Assembly: GCF_900199545.1 (NCBI RefSeq)
Contig: NZ_LT962670.1
Coordinates: 702,424-723,955 of the forward strand
Direction: 5' to 3'
DNA length: 21,532 nucleotides
Source: Raoultibacter massiliensis
GTDB lineage: Bacteria; Actinomycetota; Coriobacteriia; Coriobacteriales; Eggerthellaceae
Part shown: positions 1 through 6,101 of the stretch, piece by piece
Layout of the letters: each line of letters starts with the position of its first letter
Position numbering within the stretch: position 1 is the stretch's first letter
Translations under genes and position numbers: made by a program
Notes under the pieces: generated by a model
What the model was told of the DNA's origin: nothing
The model's input: the letters and a program-made list of their open reading frames with translations, nothing else
Database searches by the model: none

Positions 1-1
1 G

Positions 2-589
2 GTCGAGTACCTGGAGTACGATCCCGAAACCGGCGGCACCAACGACGAGTTCGTCATCCAGGATTTCACGCTCAAATACACCGGCAACTCCATCGATGAG
101 CTCGAGAACGGTACCGATATCCTTTATACGCTCGAGTTCGATGTGTACAAGGGCGAGGAGTTCGTGGGCCATGTGGCCCCGTCGGTCCAGCTTGTTTCGA
201 CCACTCAGCAGCAGAAGCTGCTCGCGAGCGTCATCGGGTTTCCGACCGAGGATCTTTTCGTCGTGTACCGCGGCGTGAACACCGACGGCGATTTCGCGCT
301 CGACGTGCGCGTGAACCCGTGCATCTCGCTTGTGTGGGTCGGTTTCGGCCTCATGATGGTCGGCATCCTCATCGCGCTTATCGGCAAGCGCAAGCCCGTC
401 AAGAAGGGCAAGCCCGGCGAGATCGATCCCGGTGACGGGAACGGATCCTCGGGAGGCGTGGTCGCCGTTTTGGAATCGGTCGAAGTAACGCAAGGGGCCG
501 ATGGCTCGGTAACCGTCGTATCCGAAGAGGTCGTCGTAACCGAAGACGCCTCAGATGCGGATGCCGAACCCTCTGGAAAAGAGGCGTAG
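2..589 (+). CDS. ccmF: CcmF, cytochrome c haem lyase subunit (3' end only)
   Basis: The frame is open from the left edge to TAG at 587-589, so only the last 195 residues of a much larger protein are present (CcmF is usually about 600 or more). CcmF is the membrane core of the System I complex that attaches haem to apocytochrome c on the outer face of the membrane. The visible part has a periplasmic stretch (VAPSVQLVSTTQQQ, then LFVVYRG) and one final membrane segment preceded by NPCISLVWVGFG, which matches the usual NPLVxWxWxG ending of CcmF. After it comes a tail of about 65 residues that starts basic (KRKPVKKGK) and becomes strongly acidic; this is longer than in proteobacterial CcmF. The ccmA, ccmB and ccmC genes that follow support the call. 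The 5' end and start lie outside the window. Confidence 0.85.
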   Translation, partial: VEYLEYDPETGGTNDEFVIQDFTLKYTGNSIDELENGTDILYTLEFDVYKGEEFVGHVAPSVQLVSTTQQQKLLASVIGFPTEDLFVVYRGVNTDGDFALDVRVNPCISLVWVGFGLMMVGILIALIGKRKPVKKGKPGEIDPGDGNGSSGGVVAVLESVEVTQGADGSVTVVSEEVVVTEDASDADAEPSGKEA

Positions 590-594
590 GCACC

Positions 595-1311
595 GTGGGC
601 GACGCTGCCATAACAACCTCGAAGCTCTCGAAGGTCTTCGGGAACCGTCGGGCGGTCGATAATGTGACCTTCGACCTTCCGCAGGGCGCGTTCCTCTCGA
701 TCTTCGGGCCGAACGGGGCGGGCAAGACTACGCTTCTTCGCGTGCTCTCCACGCTGTCCCGTGCGACGTCGGGCAGTGCGACGCTCATGGGAATCGATAT
801 CAAGGAGGAGCCCGATAAGGTGCGCGACCATATCGGGCTCATATCCCATAACTCCATGCTCTACATGGATCTGACCGCCGAGGAGAACCTGCTGTTCGCA
901 GCGAACCTCTACGGGGTGGAAAACCCCAAGGAGCGCGTGCTCGAACTGCTCGATGCCGTCGAGCTCAAGCATCGGCGCCTCGATACGGTGAGAACCTTCT
1001 CGCGCGGTATGACCCAGCGGCTTTCCATCGCGCGCGCCCTCATCCACGATCCAGACGTCGTGTTCCTCGACGAACCGTATTCGGGTCTCGATCCGCATGC
1101 AGTCGAAATATTCGACGGCCTGATCGAGCAGGTGCGCGAAGGTCGCACTTTCGTCATGGTGAGCCATGATTTGCAGAAAGGGTTTTCCATGTGCACCCAC
1201 GCACTCGTTTTGGCGAAGGGCCGCATCGTCGCGTTCGACGAGAAGGAGAACCTCGATTTCGAGGAGTTCTCTCGGATATATCGCGCGACCGTCGGCATGG
1301 GGGTGGCTTGA
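595..1311 (+). CDS. ccmA: CcmA, haem exporter ABC ATPase
   Basis: ABC-transporter ATPase of 238 residues, which would power the CcmABC(D) complex that delivers or releases haem for cytochrome c maturation. Walker A is GPNGAGKT at residues 38-45, Walker B is VVFLDE at 155-160, and the switch histidine is H191 (VSHD). The ABC signature is FSRGMTQR (135-142) instead of LSGGQ. That form is common in NatA-like exporter ATPases, so the subfamily name rests partly on the neighbours. The start is GTG, five bases after the ccmF stop, with a purine-rich AAGAGGCGTAGG stretch upstream. The next gene begins one base after its stop, so translation is probably coupled. No membrane segments are present; it would act on the cytoplasmic side bound to CcmB. 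Confidence 0.88.
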   Translation: MGDAAITTSKLSKVFGNRRAVDNVTFDLPQGAFLSIFGPNGAGKTTLLRVLSTLSRATSGSATLMGIDIKEEPDKVRDHIGLISHNSMLYMDLTAEENLLFAANLYGVENPKERVLELLDAVELKHRRLDTVRTFSRGMTQRLSIARALIHDPDVVFLDEPYSGLDPHAVEIFDGLIEQVREGRTFVMVSHDLQKGFSMCTHALVLAKGRIVAFDEKENLDFEEFSRIYRATVGMGVA

Positions 1312-1312
1312 C

Positions 1313-2029
1313 ATGGGCGTTTCCGTTACGCGTCCTTCGACGTTCTCTCAATACAAGACCCTGCTGATGAAGGATCTCAAGCAGGAGTTCCGCACCAAGG
1401 AGATGCTCACCTCCATGGGTATCTACGCATTGCTGGTGCTCGTGGTTTACGGAGCTGCGCTTGCGCAGACGGCTCAGGTCTTCGATATCCTGCAAATGAG
1501 CGGCGGTCTGCTGTGGGCGCTCATCGTGTTCACGTCGCTTCTGGGTTTGAACCGTTCGTTCACGGCGGAAAAAGAGCAAGGGTGCCTTGAGGGAATCCTG
1601 CTTGTGCCGCTTGACCGCTCGGTGGTCTTTCTGGCTAAGGCCACGTCGAATCTTTTGTTCCTGCTGGTCGTCGAGATCATCACGGTGCCGTTGTTCTACT
1701 TTTTCTTTCTCACCTCCACAACGCCCTCGGACAGTTTCTGGCTCATAATCGTGCCCCTTTTCGTGGGGACGATCGGCGTTGCGGGCATCGGCACGTTGCT
1801 CTCTACGATCACCATCAACACGCGCGGGAAAGACGTGATGCTCGCCGTGCTGTTCATCCCGCTCATCTTTCCGCTGCTCTACGCCTGCGTTTCGGCAACG
1901 ACCGCGGTCATCGTCGGCGGGGAAACGTACATGGACACGTTCACGATGTCGCTTGCGCTGGCGGGCGGCTACGATGTGATCATGGTTTTGCTGAGCTGGG
2001 TTCTCTACGATTTCGTCATCAGCGTTTAG
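1313..2029 (+). CDS. ccmB: CcmB, haem exporter membrane subunit
   Basis: Integral membrane protein of 238 residues with about six hydrophobic segments, matching the usual CcmB length of about 220. The N-terminus has the CcmB-like cytoplasmic segment LLMKDLKQEFRTKEML, then a first membrane span. Next come the loop FTAEKEQGCLEGILLVPLDR, typical of the family (E[K/R]xxGxLExLxLxPxxR), and further spans. The start is taken at ATG 1313, one base after the ccmA stop, because an in-frame extension further upstream only reads through ccmA in another frame. A G-rich stretch at the end of ccmA (GGGGGTGG) can serve as ribosome binding site. It would pair with CcmA as the transmembrane half of the ABC complex. 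Confidence 0.88.
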   Translation: MGVSVTRPSTFSQYKTLLMKDLKQEFRTKEMLTSMGIYALLVLVVYGAALAQTAQVFDILQMSGGLLWALIVFTSLLGLNRSFTAEKEQGCLEGILLVPLDRSVVFLAKATSNLLFLLVVEIITVPLFYFFFLTSTTPSDSFWLIIVPLFVGTIGVAGIGTLLSTITINTRGKDVMLAVLFIPLIFPLLYACVSATTAVIVGGETYMDTFTMSLALAGGYDVIMVLLSWVLYDFVISV

Positions 2030-2032
2030 GGG

Positions 2033-2094
2033 TACAATGGCGGGAAATCCGCTTGTCTACGGGGTGGAAGTAAGACGCGGCTTGCCTGCCGCGT
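2033..2094 (+). promoter_or_regulatory. ccmB-ccmC gap with -10-like box and two hairpins
   Basis: The 84-base gap breaks an otherwise tightly packed operon. It contains TACAAT at 2033-2038, the same hexamer as the other -10 boxes in this window but without a good -35 or extended-10 TG. It also holds a small GCGG/CCGC hairpin near 2040-2053 and a seven-pair hairpin ACGCGGC 2075-2081 / GCCGCGT 2088-2094 with a six-base loop, directly before the strong AAAGGAGAAAAGGAG ribosome site of ccmC. An internal promoter or an RNA processing/stability element are both possible. Confidence 0.3.
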
Positions 2095-2113
2095 AAAGGA
2101 GAAAAGGAGTGTT

Positions 2114-2884
2114 ATGGCCGAAAAAGCTAAAAGGGCTGTCAAACTGCCCGAGTCTGGCCAATGGCCCGATCGGGTCGCACCGATCGCACTCGGTGTGGGC
2201 GGGCTGCTTCTCGTTATCGGGTTCCTGATGGCGTTTCTGTACGCTTCGCCGGTGAACGGCGCGGCGGTCAGCGAGCCTGTGCTGGTTGGCGATCAGATGG
2301 TGACCAACGTCCAGCTGCTTTCGCAGAAGATATTCTACTTCCATATGCCGGTCGCGCTCGTTTCGTTCGTGGCTTTGGCGTTTGCCGGATACTATGGCGT
2401 CCGCTTCCTCATGACCAAAGAACAGCGCTTCGATACCTGCACGTCGATCTGCATGGAGATAGCGCTTCTGTTCGTCGTCTGCACCATGATCACGGGCGAG
2501 ATGTGGACCCGCTTCGAGTGGGGGCTTTGGTGGACATGGGATCCGCGCCTGACCACCTACCTCATCCTCATGATCATCGTGATCGCGTACTTCATCCTGC
2601 GCAACGCCATCGACGATCCCGAGCGCCGGGCGACCTACGCTTCGGTCATCGCCATCATCGCGCTTGTCGATGTGCCGATCTGCTACATGGTGACGCGCGT
2701 TATCCCGTCGAGCATCCACCCGGTGGTTTTGCGCGAAGGCGGCATGACGGGCGATATGGGCATGACGGTCGGTGTCGTGATGCTCGGTATGGTATTGCTC
2801 GGCTTCGCCTTGTACCGCATGCGCTTTCGCCAGGTGAGGCTCACGCAGCGCGTCGAAGCCATCAAAGAGCAGCTCGAAGATTAG
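2114..2884 (+). CDS. ccmC: CcmC, haem handling/export protein
   Basis: Six-span membrane protein of 256 residues that binds haem on the outer membrane face during System I cytochrome c maturation. The tryptophan-rich WWD-type motif is present as GLWWTWDPR (residues 137-145). The two external haem-ligand histidines expected of CcmC are H77 (KIFYFHMPV) and H202 (PSSIHPVV), both in the usual context. Length and topology match the family (about 245). The start ATG 2114 follows a strong AAAGGAGAAAAGGAG site. The C-terminus (FRQVRLTQRVEAIKEQLED) looks like a short amphipathic cytoplasmic helix. The ccmD-like gene begins 15 bases later. Confidence 0.93.
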   Translation: MAEKAKRAVKLPESGQWPDRVAPIALGVGGLLLVIGFLMAFLYASPVNGAAVSEPVLVGDQMVTNVQLLSQKIFYFHMPVALVSFVALAFAGYYGVRFLMTKEQRFDTCTSICMEIALLFVVCTMITGEMWTRFEWGLWWTWDPRLTTYLILMIIVIAYFILRNAIDDPERRATYASVIAIIALVDVPICYMVTRVIPSSIHPVVLREGGMTGDMGMTVGVVMLGMVLLGFALYRMRFRQVRLTQRVEAIKEQLED

Positions 2885-2899
2885 GGAAAGGGAAAACCA

Positions 2900-3088
2900 G
2901 TGAACGAAATTCTCGTTGAAATCTATAGCACCGTTATTCCGTCGGCACCGTACATCATTGCGGCGTATGCGCTGCTTCTCGTTGTTTTATTCGTGTACGC
3001 GTTCATGATCATGCGCGGTACGAAGAAGGCAGAGGCGCAGATCGCGGTCCTCGAAGAGGCTTTAGCGGAGAAGAACGCAACCAAATAA
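2900..3088 (+). CDS. CcmD-like small membrane protein
   Basis: A 62-residue protein with one N-terminal membrane helix (PYIIAAYALLLVVLFVYAFMIM) followed by a charged helix (KKAEAQIAVLEEALAEK). This is the size, topology and operon position of CcmD, the small subunit that helps haem-loaded CcmE leave the CcmABC complex. CcmD proteins share almost no sequence, so the call relies on position right after ccmC and on architecture. The start is GTG 2900, preceded by an AGGGAAAGGGA ribosome site. It is the last gene of the cluster before the hairpin at 3111. Confidence 0.7.
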   Translation: MNEILVEIYSTVIPSAPYIIAAYALLLVVLFVYAFMIMRGTKKAEAQIAVLEEALAEKNATK

Positions 3089-3104
3089 TCGCTGCAGCAA
3101 GTAG

Positions 3105-3113
3105 TGATACAAT
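3105..3113 (+). promoter_or_regulatory. Extended -10 promoter for galU
   Basis: TGATACAAT is an extended -10 (TGN followed by TACAAT at 3108-3113). No convincing -35 is seen 16-18 bases upstream, as is usual for extended -10 promoters. The same TGATACAATCG string occurs upstream of the EAL gene, and TGCTACAAT upstream of the dehydrogenase gene. Transcription would start near 3120, inside the hairpin 3111-3154, giving galU a leader of about 115 bases. Confidence 0.5.
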
Positions 3114-3160
3114 CGACCGATGCACCCTGCCGTATGGCTCGGCATCGGTCGATTTCTTTA
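3111..3160 (+). terminator. Intrinsic terminator of the ccm operon
   Basis: A perfect 13-pair stem, AATCGACCGATGC (3111-3123) with GCATCGGTCGATT (3142-3154), has an 18-base loop and is followed by the T-rich TTCTTTATTTC. It lies 22 bases after the ccmD-like stop. Its left arm starts inside the putative galU -10 box, so terminator and promoter overlap. Confidence 0.65.
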
Positions 3161-3236
3161 TTTCGCAGGGGCGTCCGTCGCACGGCGGCATAGGGCCCGT
3201 CGACATTCGACAGGACGCTTGAGATCGAGGAGGAAC

Positions 3237-4049
3237 ATGAAGGCTCTCATTCCCGCCGCAGGCATGGGCACGCGCTTTCTGCCCGCAACCAAGGCGCAGC
3301 CGAAGGAAATGCTGCTGGTCGTCGATCGACCGGCTATCCAATACGTCGTCGAAGAAGGCTTGGCATCATCGGCCGACGAAGTCGTTATCATCAACAGCCG
3401 CGAGAAGCGGGCGATCGAGGATCACTTCACGCCCGCCCCTGAACTCGAAGCCGCGCTGCGCGCCAAGGGCAAGGATGCCTTCGCCGATGCGGTTGCGCAT
3501 GCGGGAAACCTCAATGTGAGCTACGTGTATCAGGACGAACCTCTCGGCTTGGGCCATGCTATCCGCTGCGCGGCGGAAAAGACCGGAGACGAAGCGTTCT
3601 ACGTGCTCCTGGGCGATGTCCTCGTACCCGATAACGCAATGCTTCCGCGCATGAAGGAGATATCGGACGAGCATGCGGGGGCGAGCGTGATCGCCGTCGT
3701 GCCCGTGCCCGACGACCAGGTCAGCAGGTTCGGCGTTATTGCGGGTTCCGAGGTTGCCGCGGGCGTGTGGAAGGTCGATTCGCTTGTCGAGAAGCCAGCG
3801 CTCGAAGATGCGCCGTCGAACCTTGCGGTGTTCGGGCGGTACCTTTTGAGCCCGCGCGTCATGGAGCTTCTGGCTGATGTCGAGCCCGGCGTGGGCGGCG
3901 AGATCCAGTTGACCGACGCGCTCGATGCGGTGCTGCAAGAAGAGGAGATGTACGCACTCGTTATCGATCCGGCCGATGGTTTCGATACCGGAACGGTGGA
4001 AAGCTGGCTCGAGACGAACAACATCCTGTTCAAAAGGGCGCACGGGTAG
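3237..4049 (+). CDS. galU: UTP-glucose-1-phosphate uridylyltransferase
   Basis: Cytoplasmic nucleotidyltransferase of 270 residues that makes UDP-glucose from UTP and glucose 1-phosphate, the precursor for cell-envelope glycans and glycolipids. The N-terminus carries the nucleotide-binding signature AAGMGTRFLPATKAQPKEM (residues 7-25), followed by family motifs such as YVYQDEPLGLGHAI, YVLLGDVLV, LVEKP and GGEIQLTDAL. The C-terminal GFDTGTVESWLETNN is also typical of GalU. Bacterial GalU proteins are usually 280-300 residues, so this one is slightly short but complete. ATG 3237 was chosen because MKALIPAAGMG is the conserved start and GAGGAGG lies just upstream; a longer frame starting near 3120 runs through the leader hairpin and looks noncoding. 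It appears to be a single-gene unit between two terminators. Confidence 0.93.
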   Translation: MKALIPAAGMGTRFLPATKAQPKEMLLVVDRPAIQYVVEEGLASSADEVVIINSREKRAIEDHFTPAPELEAALRAKGKDAFADAVAHAGNLNVSYVYQDEPLGLGHAIRCAAEKTGDEAFYVLLGDVLVPDNAMLPRMKEISDEHAGASVIAVVPVPDDQVSRFGVIAGSEVAAGVWKVDSLVEKPALEDAPSNLAVFGRYLLSPRVMELLADVEPGVGGEIQLTDALDAVLQEEEMYALVIDPADGFDTGTVESWLETNNILFKRAHG

Positions 4050-4083
4050 GGCGTTGCGTCTGCGCGTTCATTTTTACTCCAGG

Positions 4084-4118
4084 GGCCGATGCGGCGTTTC
4101 GCATCGGCCTCCGTTTTT
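4084..4118. terminator. Terminator between galU and the convergent dehydrogenase
   Basis: A ten-pair stem, GGCCGATGCG (4084-4093) with CGCATCGGCC (4100-4109), has a six-base loop and is followed by TCCGTTTTTG. It ends galU on the plus strand. The minus-strand gene stops at 4121; reading that way, the stem is followed by CCCCTGGAGTAAAAATG, so terminator function in that direction is weaker. Confidence 0.75.
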
Positions 4119-4120
4119 GC

Positions 4121-5083
4121 TTAGCTCACGACGTTTTGCGGGTGTCCTTCGATAAACGCGCGGATATTGGCGAACACCGTGTCGAGCAGCCGCGTGCGGG
4201 CTTCGTGGGTCGCCCAGGCGATATGCGGCGTGATGACGATGTTCTTATCCTTCGCATCGAGCAGGGGGCTGTTTTGGGTCATGGGCTCCACTGCAACGAC
4301 GTCGGCCCCGAATCCGCTGAGCTTTCCTGCAATCAGAGCGTCAGCGACGGCCCGTTCGTCTACGAGCGTTCCGCGGGCCGTGTTGAGCAGCATCGCGCCG
4401 TCTTTCATCTTCGCAATCGCTGCGGCATCGATGAGGCCGTTGGTTTCGGGGGTTGCAGGTGCGTGAAGCGTGACGATATCTGCTCTGGCAAGCAGCTCGT
4501 CGAACCCGACTTGCCGGCAATGCTCGTTTTCGCAGGCGGGCTTTGCCGAACGGCTGTTGAACAGCACGTCCATCCCAAAGGCGTTCGCCACGCGGGCAAC
4601 CGCCTGCCCGATGCTTCCCATGCCCACGATTCCGAGCGTTTTGCCCGCTATTTCGACAAGCGGGTAGTCCCAGTAGGAAAAATCGATGCTGCGCACCCAT
4701 TCTCCGTTCATGACCCCGCGCGAGTGGGCGCCTACATGGAGGCAGAGCTCGAGCAGCAGCGCGAACGTCATCTGGGCCACATCCGGCGTGGAATAGGCGG
4801 GTACGTTGCACACCGTGACCCCGCGCCTTTGCGCGGCATCGAGATCGACCACGTTGAAGCCCGTTGAGGTGAGGGCGATCAGTTCAAGGTTGGGAGCGGC
4901 GTCAAGCGCGGCTTCGTCCCAGGTGATTTTGTTCGAAACGGCTATGTTCGCATCCGCTACGCGAAAGGCGACTTCGTCGGGTGCGGTGCGGTCGTACAGG
5001 GTGACCGATCCGAAGGCTTCGAGCTGTTTCCAGCTGAGATCACCGGGGTTGTTGACGTAGGCATCTAAAACGACGATGTTCAT
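4121..5083 (-). CDS. D-2-hydroxyacid dehydrogenase (glycerate dehydrogenase type)
   Basis: NAD-dependent oxidoreductase of 320 residues, the normal family length. It interconverts a 2-keto acid and a D-2-hydroxy acid, most likely hydroxypyruvate and glycerate; the exact substrate cannot be told from sequence. The nucleotide-binding loop is GMGSIG (154-159). Catalytic residues are R237 (NTARGTLVDE), E266 (VAVEP) and H287 (TPHIAWATHEAR); the last string is typical of the HprA group. ATG at 5083 follows AAAAGGACCGGT, a good ribosome site, and MNIVVLDAY is the expected first strand. A much longer frame continues upstream, but it runs through the promoter and the repeat element and is not coding. 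It converges on galU and has its own extended -10 promoter. Confidence 0.88.
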   Translation of the reverse strand: MNIVVLDAYVNNPGDLSWKQLEAFGSVTLYDRTAPDEVAFRVADANIAVSNKITWDEAALDAAPNLELIALTSTGFNVVDLDAAQRRGVTVCNVPAYSTPDVAQMTFALLLELCLHVGAHSRGVMNGEWVRSIDFSYWDYPLVEIAGKTLGIVGMGSIGQAVARVANAFGMDVLFNSRSAKPACENEHCRQVGFDELLARADIVTLHAPATPETNGLIDAAAIAKMKDGAMLLNTARGTLVDERAVADALIAGKLSGFGADVVAVEPMTQNSPLLDAKDKNIVITPHIAWATHEARTRLLDTVFANIRAFIEGHPQNVVS

Positions 5084-5130
5084 ACCGGTCCTTTTCGGTT
5101 GGCTGCATGCGACTGTGATTCTCTGCCGAA

Positions 5131-5139
5131 ATTGTAGCA
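5131..5139 (-). promoter_or_regulatory. Extended -10 promoter of the dehydrogenase gene
   Basis: Read on the minus strand this is TGCTACAAT, with TACAAT occupying plus positions 5131-5136, about 48 bases before the start codon. No clear -35 is seen. It matches the TGNTACAAT pattern found upstream of galU and the EAL gene. Confidence 0.5.
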
Positions 5140-5280
5140 CTTGCAGACTACGCCTACCGCTATGGAGACATGCTCTGCTGCAGCATCGGAGGTGCGTTCG
5201 TCTCGGATGCCGTATGCCGAGCGCGAAACGCGGCGGTCCGATCGGCTTGCAGGGCGAGGGGTGAAACCAAATGCGCCTAG

Positions 5281-5420
5281 AAAAAGGATCGACCCGGGGG
5301 AGAGGGGAGCTCCACCCGGGCCCACAAGGAGGGGATGATACGGTGCCTAGCACCGCTACTGCTTTATGAGGGGTAAAAGCAGTGCAAACTGAAGGGGGGA
5401 TGAACCTTCTTTGTTTGCGT
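5281..5420 (-). ncRNA. Putative C-rich-loop small RNA, copy 1
   Basis: Predicted minus-strand transcript of about 140 bases. In transcript order it has: a 5' hairpin (arms 5413-5418/5384-5389 and 5405-5409/5391-5395) with a C6 run; a hairpin 5376-5383/5358-5365 with ACCCCTCA in the loop; the tight stem 5350-5355/5341-5346; an unpaired linker containing CCCCTCCTT (5326-5334); and a G+C-rich hairpin 5315-5320/5293-5298, extended by CTCC/GGAG and with loop CTCCCCT. A T5 tract (5281-5285) follows after seven bases. CCCCTC appears in two loops and the linker, and the first loop has CCCCCC. A TATACT -10 box sits just upstream. About 107 bases match copy 2 with only three differences. No similarity to a named RNA family is recognised. 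An alternative is a plus-strand RNA presenting GAGGGG loops. Confidence 0.6.
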
Positions 5421-5426
5421 GATGCC

Positions 5427-5432
5427 AGTATA
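5427..5432 (-). promoter_or_regulatory. -10 box of small-RNA copy 1
   Basis: TATACT on the minus strand, inside the string TTTTATACTG that is identical at the equivalent place in copy 2. It lies 8 bases before the GCAAAC hairpin arm, where transcription would begin. No good -35 is visible. Confidence 0.45.
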
Positions 5433-5777
5433 AAATCCCATCTTGCAGACGGTATGTGCGACGAGTGTGCGAATTGTGAATTGGATATCAGGACGGTAAC
5501 AAAGGCCATAAAAATGCTATTTAAACTGGGAAAACACCATTCAGAAGTTTCGTTGATGCTCTGGTTTTGCCTGTGAAGGAACCGTGAAGCCCCTCGTTGG
5601 CGCTCCCGATCGGTCGGTTGGCGGCGACGAGCGGTTCCCGCTGGTTTTGCAACGGCGCGTTCTTCCGCTGCCGGGCTTATCAATTGGTCCTGTCGCCGAT
5701 GGACCCTTTGGCGGGCCCGCCGTTGCCGTCGAAGCGTTCGGCGGTCTTAGGTTGCCGTCGCACTTTGATTTGCCTTG
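5433..5777. other. Spacer between the two repeat copies, no gene seen
   Basis: About 345 bases separate the small-RNA copies. The part near copy 1 (about 5433-5580) is clearly more A+T-rich than the surrounding genes; the rest is G+C-rich. Open frames here are short, lack ribosome sites and run into the repeat, so none is called. The A+T-rich part would hold upstream promoter sequence for copy 1; the right part would lie downstream of the copy 2 terminator. No transposase remnant or further inverted repeat was noticed. Confidence 0.5.
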
Positions 5778-5915
5778 AAAAAAGGATCGGCCCGGGGGAG
5801 AGGGGAACTCCACCCGGGCCCACAAGGAGGGGATGATACGGTGCCTAGCACCGCTACTGCTTTAATGAGGGGTAAAAGCAGTGCAAACCGGAAAGAGGGG
5901 AGCTTTCCGTTTGCT
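5778..5915 (-). ncRNA. Putative C-rich-loop small RNA, copy 2
   Basis: Second copy of the element, about 138 bases on the minus strand. The 5' hairpin pairs TTTGC/CTTTCCG (5903-5914) with GCAAAC/CGGAAAG (5883-5895), one bulged base, loop CTCCCCT. Its sequence differs from copy 1 but the pairing is kept. The next hairpin has loop ACCCCTCA, followed by the same tight stem and the same linker with CCCCTCCTT. The final hairpin has one extra G-C pair compared with copy 1, and a T6 tract (5778-5783) follows. CCCCTC occurs exactly four times: three loops and the linker (plus-strand GAGGGG at 5800, 5827, 5867 and 5895). C-rich unpaired motifs of this kind are known in Gram-positive regulatory RNAs that pair with ribosome binding sites; that role here is inference. 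Confidence 0.6.
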
Positions 5916-5921
5916 GGGTAC

Positions 5922-5927
5922 AGTATA
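5922..5927 (-). promoter_or_regulatory. -10 box of small-RNA copy 2
   Basis: TATACT on the minus strand in the string TTTTATACTG shared with copy 1. It ends 7 bases before the first arm of the 5' hairpin, placing the start point at about 5914-5915. Confidence 0.45.
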
Positions 5928-6062
5928 AAAGTTAGCATTGAAGAACATATGCATCAGCCGTGAATGTCTTGTGGATTGGCGGCTAAATTGCGGTTAACGG
6001 CTCCCTCATCTGGGGTATGTCGATATCTGTTACCGCTCACCCCTTAAATCGTTGCGCTCGCG

Positions 6063-6094
6063 TTGACTAATTGCGCGCGTGATACGCGTATAGT
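6063..6094 (+). promoter_or_regulatory. Promoter of the APC permease, probably giving a leaderless mRNA
   Basis: TTGACT (6063-6068) resembles a -35 and TATAGT (6089-6094) a -10; the 20-base spacer is longer than ideal. The -10 ends seven bases before ATG 6102, so the mRNA would start at or next to the start codon. No Shine-Dalgarno sequence lies before this ATG, which fits leaderless translation as known in many actinobacteria. Confidence 0.5.
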
Positions 6095-6101
6095 GTCACC
6101 C

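Noticed and set aside
205..1314. Long minus-strand open frame over ccmF/ccmA
   Set aside because: It has low-complexity, compositionally odd protein sequence and lies antisense to clear ccmF and ccmA coding.
3120..3236. Upstream in-frame extension of galU
   Set aside because: It reads through the terminator/promoter hairpin and has no ribosome site. The family start is at 3237 after GAGGAGG.
5084..5683. N-terminal extension of the dehydrogenase through the repeat
   Set aside because: It lacks any family similarity, crosses the promoter and the structured element, and the conserved start with a good ribosome site is at 5083.
5281..5932. Plus-strand riboswitch or leader of the permease gene
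   Set aside because: No SAM, cobalamin, glycine, lysine or T-box core motifs were recognised. The permease has its own promoter 170 bases downstream, and the -10 and U-tract signals point to the minus strand. Not fully excluded.
5821..5963. Possible 41-residue plus-strand peptide starting at GTG 5841 after AAGGAGG in repeat copy 2
   Set aside because: In copy 1 the same frame stops after eight codons because of a one-base difference, and the whole stretch is constrained by hairpins, so coding is unlikely.
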